Shown piece after piece: positions 59,254 to 62,487 of a stretch of 62,487 nucleotides of DNA. A program made the position numbers and the translations under genes. Positions within the stretch are counted from its first letter, which is position 1; every line of letters starts with the position of its first letter. Location of the stretch: NCBI GenBank assembly GCA_900545935.1, contig URAP01000010.1:1-62487 (forward strand), read 5' to 3'. The DNA is from an uncultured Eubacteriales bacterium (lineage in GTDB: Bacteria > Bacillota > Clostridia > Oscillospirales > CAG-272). The notes under the pieces are model-generated. The model saw only the letters and a program-made list of their open reading frames with translations. It made no database searches and was not told the DNA's origin.

Positions 59254-60300
59254 ATGATATACACACTGACCTTCAATCCGTGCCTTGACTACACCATGTA
59301 TATGCCCGAGCTGCGGACCGGTTCTATCAACCGCAGTCTGCACGAGAGCTGCAGCTGCGGGGGCAAGGGGATAAATGTTTCGCTCGTGCTGAGAGAGCTC
59401 GGAATGCAGTCGGTCGCGCTCGGCTTCGCCGCAGGCTTCAGCGGCAATGAGCTTGAGAGGCAGCTGAGGGAAAACGGTGTAGATACCGACCTTGTACATC
59501 TGCCGCACGGTATGACGAGAATAAATGTCAAGCTGCGCAGCGGCAGTATCTGCGTAGGTGCCGACGCGCCGATATCAGGCAAACCCCGCTGCGGCACACC
59601 CGAATCGGGCGCGATATGTCCGGGCGCTCCCCGCGCCGATACAGCCTCATCGCAGGACCGCGGCGGGACTGTCTGCGAGACCGATATAAACGGCGCCGGT
59701 CCCGAGATAACCGACGATGCACTCGACGAGCTGCTCGCGCGGCTCGATACACTCGGTGCAGACGATGTGCTCGTACTCTCAGGCAGCGTTCCGCCGTCAC
59801 TGCCGGGCGACACATATCTGCGTCTGCTCGCAAGACTCGACGGTCGCGGCATTCAGACCGTGCTCGATGCGAGCGGCGAGCTGCTCCGCAGCGCCCTCGC
59901 GTACTCACCTTTTCTTATAAAGCCGAATTCGGACGAGCTCGGCGAGCTGTTCGGCACAGCCGTCGAAACGCCGGAGCAATGCCTCGAATATGCCCGACGC
60001 CTTCAAGCGGAGGGAGCAAGAAATGTTCTCGTCTCGATGGGTGGCGACGGCTCGGTTCTCCTGACCGAGGACGGCACGGCGCTCCGCGCTCCCGCTCTGC
60101 ACGGCAGGGCGGTCAACACGGTAGGCGCGGGCGATTCTATGGTCGCGGGCTTTGTCAGCGGATATCTTGCCGACAGAGACTATGCCTCGGCGCTGCGACT
60201 CGGCACTGCTGCGGGAGCTGCGACGGCATTCTCCGAGGGACTCGGACGGGGCGAGCAGATAAAAGCGCTGCTCGGCGGAGTGGAGGTCGTCTTCTTTTGA
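59254..60300 (+). CDS. PfkB-family sugar-phosphate kinase (1-phosphofructokinase/tagatose-6-phosphate kinase type)
   Basis: A 348-residue kinase. MIYTLTFNPCLDYTMYM is the FruK/LacC-type start, CGGKGINVSLVLRELG binds substrate, VLSGSVPPSLPG and LIKPNSDELGELFG are family blocks, and NTVGAGDSMVAGFVSGYL contains the catalytic Asp. Normal length is about 305-315; here about 40 residues rich in Gly, Pro, Cys and Ala interrupt the protein between VKLRSGSICV and CETDINGAGPEI, at a surface-loop position. It phosphorylates a ketose-phosphate. AGGGAG lies 8 nt before the ATG. Confidence 0.88.
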   Translation: MIYTLTFNPCLDYTMYMPELRTGSINRSLHESCSCGGKGINVSLVLRELGMQSVALGFAAGFSGNELERQLRENGVDTDLVHLPHGMTRINVKLRSGSICVGADAPISGKPRCGTPESGAICPGAPRADTASSQDRGGTVCETDINGAGPEITDDALDELLARLDTLGADDVLVLSGSVPPSLPGDTYLRLLARLDGRGIQTVLDASGELLRSALAYSPFLIKPNSDELGELFGTAVETPEQCLEYARRLQAEGARNVLVSMGGDGSVLLTEDGTALRAPALHGRAVNTVGAGDSMVAGFVSGYLADRDYASALRLGTAAGAATAFSEGLGRGEQIKALLGGVEVVFF

Positions 60301-60354
60301 TCAATTTATGATCAATTTATAATAAATCAAGTGATCAGTCGAGTGATCAGTCGA
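60298..60354 (+). repeat. Two short tandem duplications after the kinase gene
   Basis: TGATCAATTTA occurs twice in tandem from 60298, the first TGA being the stop codon. GTGATCAGTCGA occurs twice at 60331-60354. All four contain TGATCA. Confidence 0.7.
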
Positions 60355-60404
60355 GGATCTCTCTCATCAGAATAGATAATACCGGACAGCAATATTAAAA
60401 TAAT

Positions 60405-60443
60405 GCCGGACAGCCGCATGATTTTTACGGCTGTCCGGCTTTT
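60405..60443 (+). terminator. Rho-independent terminator of the kinase gene
   Basis: GCCGGACAGCCG (60405-60416) and CGGCTGTCCGGC (60428-60439) form a perfect 12-bp stem, followed by TTTT. Confidence 0.85.
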
Positions 60444-60545
60444 ATACTGCAAAGCAGTAACAGGAGGAACAATATTAGCCGCAATTTCCGATATTTAATA
60501 TTGATCTATCGAGAAATGCGAGCCGAAACAATTGATACAATATTA

Positions 60546-61181
60546 TTACAGCGATAACAAGAGCTCTCTCACCGCAGCCCGTACCACCCGCTCGACATCA
60601 TCAGCCGGGCGCGCGGCATCTATGACCCTGTGTCCGGGTCGGAGATGCGAGTGATAGTTGCGGCGAATGCGGCTCTGAAACTCAAGAAATCTCCGGTCGG
60701 CATCACCGGCAGAGACTCCGTCTGCCTTATATTTATACCCGAGCTCCGGCGCATCGTAGGTACGATAGCGCTTTATCCTCGCGCGGGTCATCTCAACATC
60801 GGCATCAAGAAAGAAATACAGATTCGGCTCTACGAGATTCTTCGTAAAAAACGCTATCTGCTCCTCGGTCATGCCGTTTTCGAGACCGTAGGCATAGTAC
60901 GAGAGATAGTAACGGTCGATAATAACAAACTCATCCCTTGAAGCGGTGCGGATATAGTTGATATTAGCGTACAGCCCCTCGAAATAGTATATCATCTCAC
61001 GAATCTCGGCAGGAACAGCCAGCTCACGCGAATTTATCCTCTGCAGCAGCTCGTAAAAATACGGCGTTCTGCCGAGATCGAGGCGCGTGACCCTCCGCCC
61101 CTCGCTGCGCAGCCATTCCTCGAGCCGCTCGACCTGCGTGCTCTTTCCGGCACCGTCCATTCCGTCAAAGGCTATAAACAT
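60546..61181 (-). CDS. tmk: Thymidylate kinase-like protein
   Basis: A 211-residue P-loop kinase: FIAFDGMDGAGKSTQVERLE is the Walker A, IIDRYYLSYYAYG the DRY-type substrate segment, and VEPNLYFFLDADVEMTRARIKR leads to the lid. Phosphorylates dTMP. The substrate motif is not textbook, so another deoxynucleotide kinase is possible. It follows the dCMP deaminase by 34 nt, giving a pyrimidine deoxynucleotide operon. GGAGG precedes the ATG. Confidence 0.85.
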   Translation of the reverse strand: MFIAFDGMDGAGKSTQVERLEEWLRSEGRRVTRLDLGRTPYFYELLQRINSRELAVPAEIREMIYYFEGLYANINYIRTASRDEFVIIDRYYLSYYAYGLENGMTEEQIAFFTKNLVEPNLYFFLDADVEMTRARIKRYRTYDAPELGYKYKADGVSAGDADRRFLEFQSRIRRNYHSHLRPGHRVIDAARPADDVERVVRAAVRELLLSL

Positions 61182-61215
61182 TCCTTATCCTCCGTTTCGG
61201 CAAGCCGTGCCGCAA

Positions 61216-61698
61216 TCAGACATCCGACACGTCGAGCGAGACCGATATGCTCTTTTTATCACTCTCGAAGCGGGAATATACGACTCCCGAACTGTCGAGC
61301 ATTCTCTTTGCGGCAATGACCGCATCGCTCTCGCAGTGCTTGTCGCTTATGTAGACTATCCTCGATATTCCGCTCTGAATTATCGCCTTGCAGCACTCGT
61401 TGCACGGGAACAGCGAGGTGTAGAGCGTTGCGCCGCGCAGATCTGCCGTCGCATTGAGAATGGCGTTCAGCTCCGCGTGGACCACATACAGATACTTCGA
61501 TTCGAGCGGCGCGCCGTCCCTGCCCCACGGAAACTCCGAATCATCGCAGCCGCGCGGCATGCCGTTGTATCCGACCGCGACTATACGCTTGTCCGATACA
61601 ATGCAGCAGCCGACCCGCGTCGACGGATCCTTGCTGCGCTGCGCAGACAGCATAGCAACTCCCATAAAATATTCGTCCCAGCTTAAGATTTCCGACAT
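61216..61698 (-). CDS. dCMP deaminase family protein
   Basis: A 160-residue zinc deaminase starting MSEILSWDEYFMGVAML; AGGAG lies 14 nt upstream, and an alternative ATG four codons earlier is only 2 nt from that site. CCIVSDKRIVAVGYNGMPRG, then VVHAELNAILN (HAE zinc motif with catalytic Glu) and LFPCNECCKAIIQ (PCxxC) are diagnostic. It makes dUMP from dCMP for dTTP synthesis, as fits the thymidylate kinase gene that follows. Confidence 0.9.
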   Translation of the reverse strand: MSEILSWDEYFMGVAMLSAQRSKDPSTRVGCCIVSDKRIVAVGYNGMPRGCDDSEFPWGRDGAPLESKYLYVVHAELNAILNATADLRGATLYTSLFPCNECCKAIIQSGISRIVYISDKHCESDAVIAAKRMLDSSGVVYSRFESDKKSISVSLDVSDV

Positions 61699-61924
61699 GA
61701 CGGTATTCATTTCTCCTAAATAAATTTTTATTATTATATTGTAGACAAGATCGGTCAAGTATATCGACAAAAATCGACCGCATAGGGGCAGCTTCGCCGC
61801 CCGCTGTCGGCAGACGGAATTAGACATATTGTTCACCGTTTGACCGCACGCCGCAATACGCCGACATATGTCACGATAACGGCATATGTCATAATAAAAC
61901 GGACACGGCGAATAGGTAAAATTG

Positions 61925-62487
61925 TTCGGTCTGCGCTTTTTTAGCCTCCACGAGAAGGGGAGAGATAAAATCGTTTGGAGTGTTCGATTTCGTGCCGCAA
62001 GGCGTACTATCGTACGTCGCGGTGCGAAATCGGGCGCAGAAAAAGCGAAAACTCTTAACCTTATGCAGGAATCCGTCAGGATTCCGACTCCTCACCTGCC
62101 ATATAGGACATACTAAAGATTAATTATCATAGTCCGTTTTCGCTTTTTCGGTCCGGACGATTTTAGCCGACCCGCAAAGGGGAGAGATAAAAAAGATGCA
62201 GAATCGTCGAAACACGACTCGTCGCCGTACAAGCGTACGGCAGAGGCGATTTTCGGCGGTAGAAAAAGCGGATAATCATTTCCTTGGAGAAATCCGATAG
62301 GATTTCATCAGCTTTCTTAGCTCTCGTGCCGAACAAAAGTCCGAATCATTCCTTTATCCGCTTTTTCGGTCTGCGCTTTTCAGCCGACCCGAATCGGGGA
62401 GAGATAAAAAAGATGCAGAAGCGTCGAAAATTGTCACGTCGCCGTACAAGCGTACGGCAGAGGCGATTTTCGGCGGTAGAAAAAGCG
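61925..62487 (+). repeat. Array 3 of the structured repeat, cut by the window end
   Basis: Unit 1 has a second-class large hairpin (CGATTTCG/CGAAATCG around GGCGTACtatcGTACGTC, about 61985-62032), arm GAAAAAGCGAAAAC (62040-62053) and partner GTTTTCGCTTTTTC (62136-62149). Unit 2 has a first-class large hairpin (near 62210-62255), arm GAAAAAGCGGATAA (62262-62275), small hairpin AAATCCgatAGGATTT and partner TTATCCGCTTTTTC (62354-62367). A third unit starts at 62368 and runs off the window. Confidence 0.85.

Noticed and set aside
1..62487. tRNA or rRNA genes
   Set aside because: I looked for T-loop (GGTTCGA-type) and acceptor-stem patterns in the gaps and found none I could defend. A covariance search would settle this.

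Overview
The window reads as a chromosomal segment of a spore-forming, gut-type Clostridia bacterium, most like the Oscillospirales/Ruminococcaceae. Supporting signs are a full-length Spo0A, three secreted proteins with type I dockerin repeats, RNase J, a K+-dependent-type membrane pyrophosphatase, moderately high G+C coding sequence, AGGAGG-type ribosome sites and sigma-A promoters that often carry an extended -10 (TGnTATAAT). I saw no rRNA, tRNA, CRISPR array or insertion sequence. Family names come from motifs read by eye; no database search was possible.

Layout. 0.1-4.6 kb: yebC, argS, a DUF1294 membrane protein and a PHP hydrolase (minus strand). 5.0-7.6 kb: a YerC-type repressor and a methyltransferase, bracketed by inverted arrays of a structured repeat. 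7.8-13.4 kb: a substrate-binding lipoprotein, an LtaS-like sulfatase-fold enzyme with a degenerate HAD domain at its N-terminus, and an ABC permease fused to its ATPase. 13.5-22.3 kb (minus): two paralogous dockerin proteins under near-identical promoters, a membrane NERD protein, an acyl carrier protein with an AMP-forming ligase, a dockerin GH99/WbsX-like hydrolase and an alpha/beta hydrolase. 22.5-24.8 kb: an apparent small-RNA gene with a consensus promoter and strong terminator, a small membrane protein, and spo0A. 25.3-28.8 kb: LCP ligase, diacylglycerol kinase-like enzyme and BioY. 29.2-36.3 kb: a phosphate locus (pstSCAB-phoU plus a Na/Pi symporter with a PhoU-like tail and a pyridoxamine kinase).

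36.8-39.3 kb holds the strongest candidate for a new system. A tyrosine recombinase gene lies inside a 1.6-kb segment bounded by perfect 22-bp inverted repeats, each with the inverted-arm plus short-spacer form of a recombinase core site. A promoter just inside the right repeat points outward. Inverting the segment would aim it at the membrane-protein gene at 37476, giving a predicted self-inverting ON/OFF switch.

39.7-47.6 kb: a LOG protein, a copper locus (csoR with operators in its promoter; copA running in frame through what looks like an intergenic spacer into copZ), an acyltransferase, and DUF3795 and DUF5131 proteins. 47.9-53.5 kb: a nucleotidyltransferase with a degenerate mutase domain, small proteins, and RNase J. 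53.7-56.3 kb: an isomerase/aldolase pair of visibly lower G+C. 56.7-61.7 kb: hppA, a PfkB-family sugar-phosphate kinase, thymidylate kinase and dCMP deaminase. The window ends in a third array of the structured repeat.

Two patterns cross the whole window. One is a repeat family whose hairpin arms change together between copies. The other is a set of leaders (RNase J, DUF5131, LtaS-like, pstA) in which a stem-loop separates the Shine-Dalgarno sequence from the start codon.
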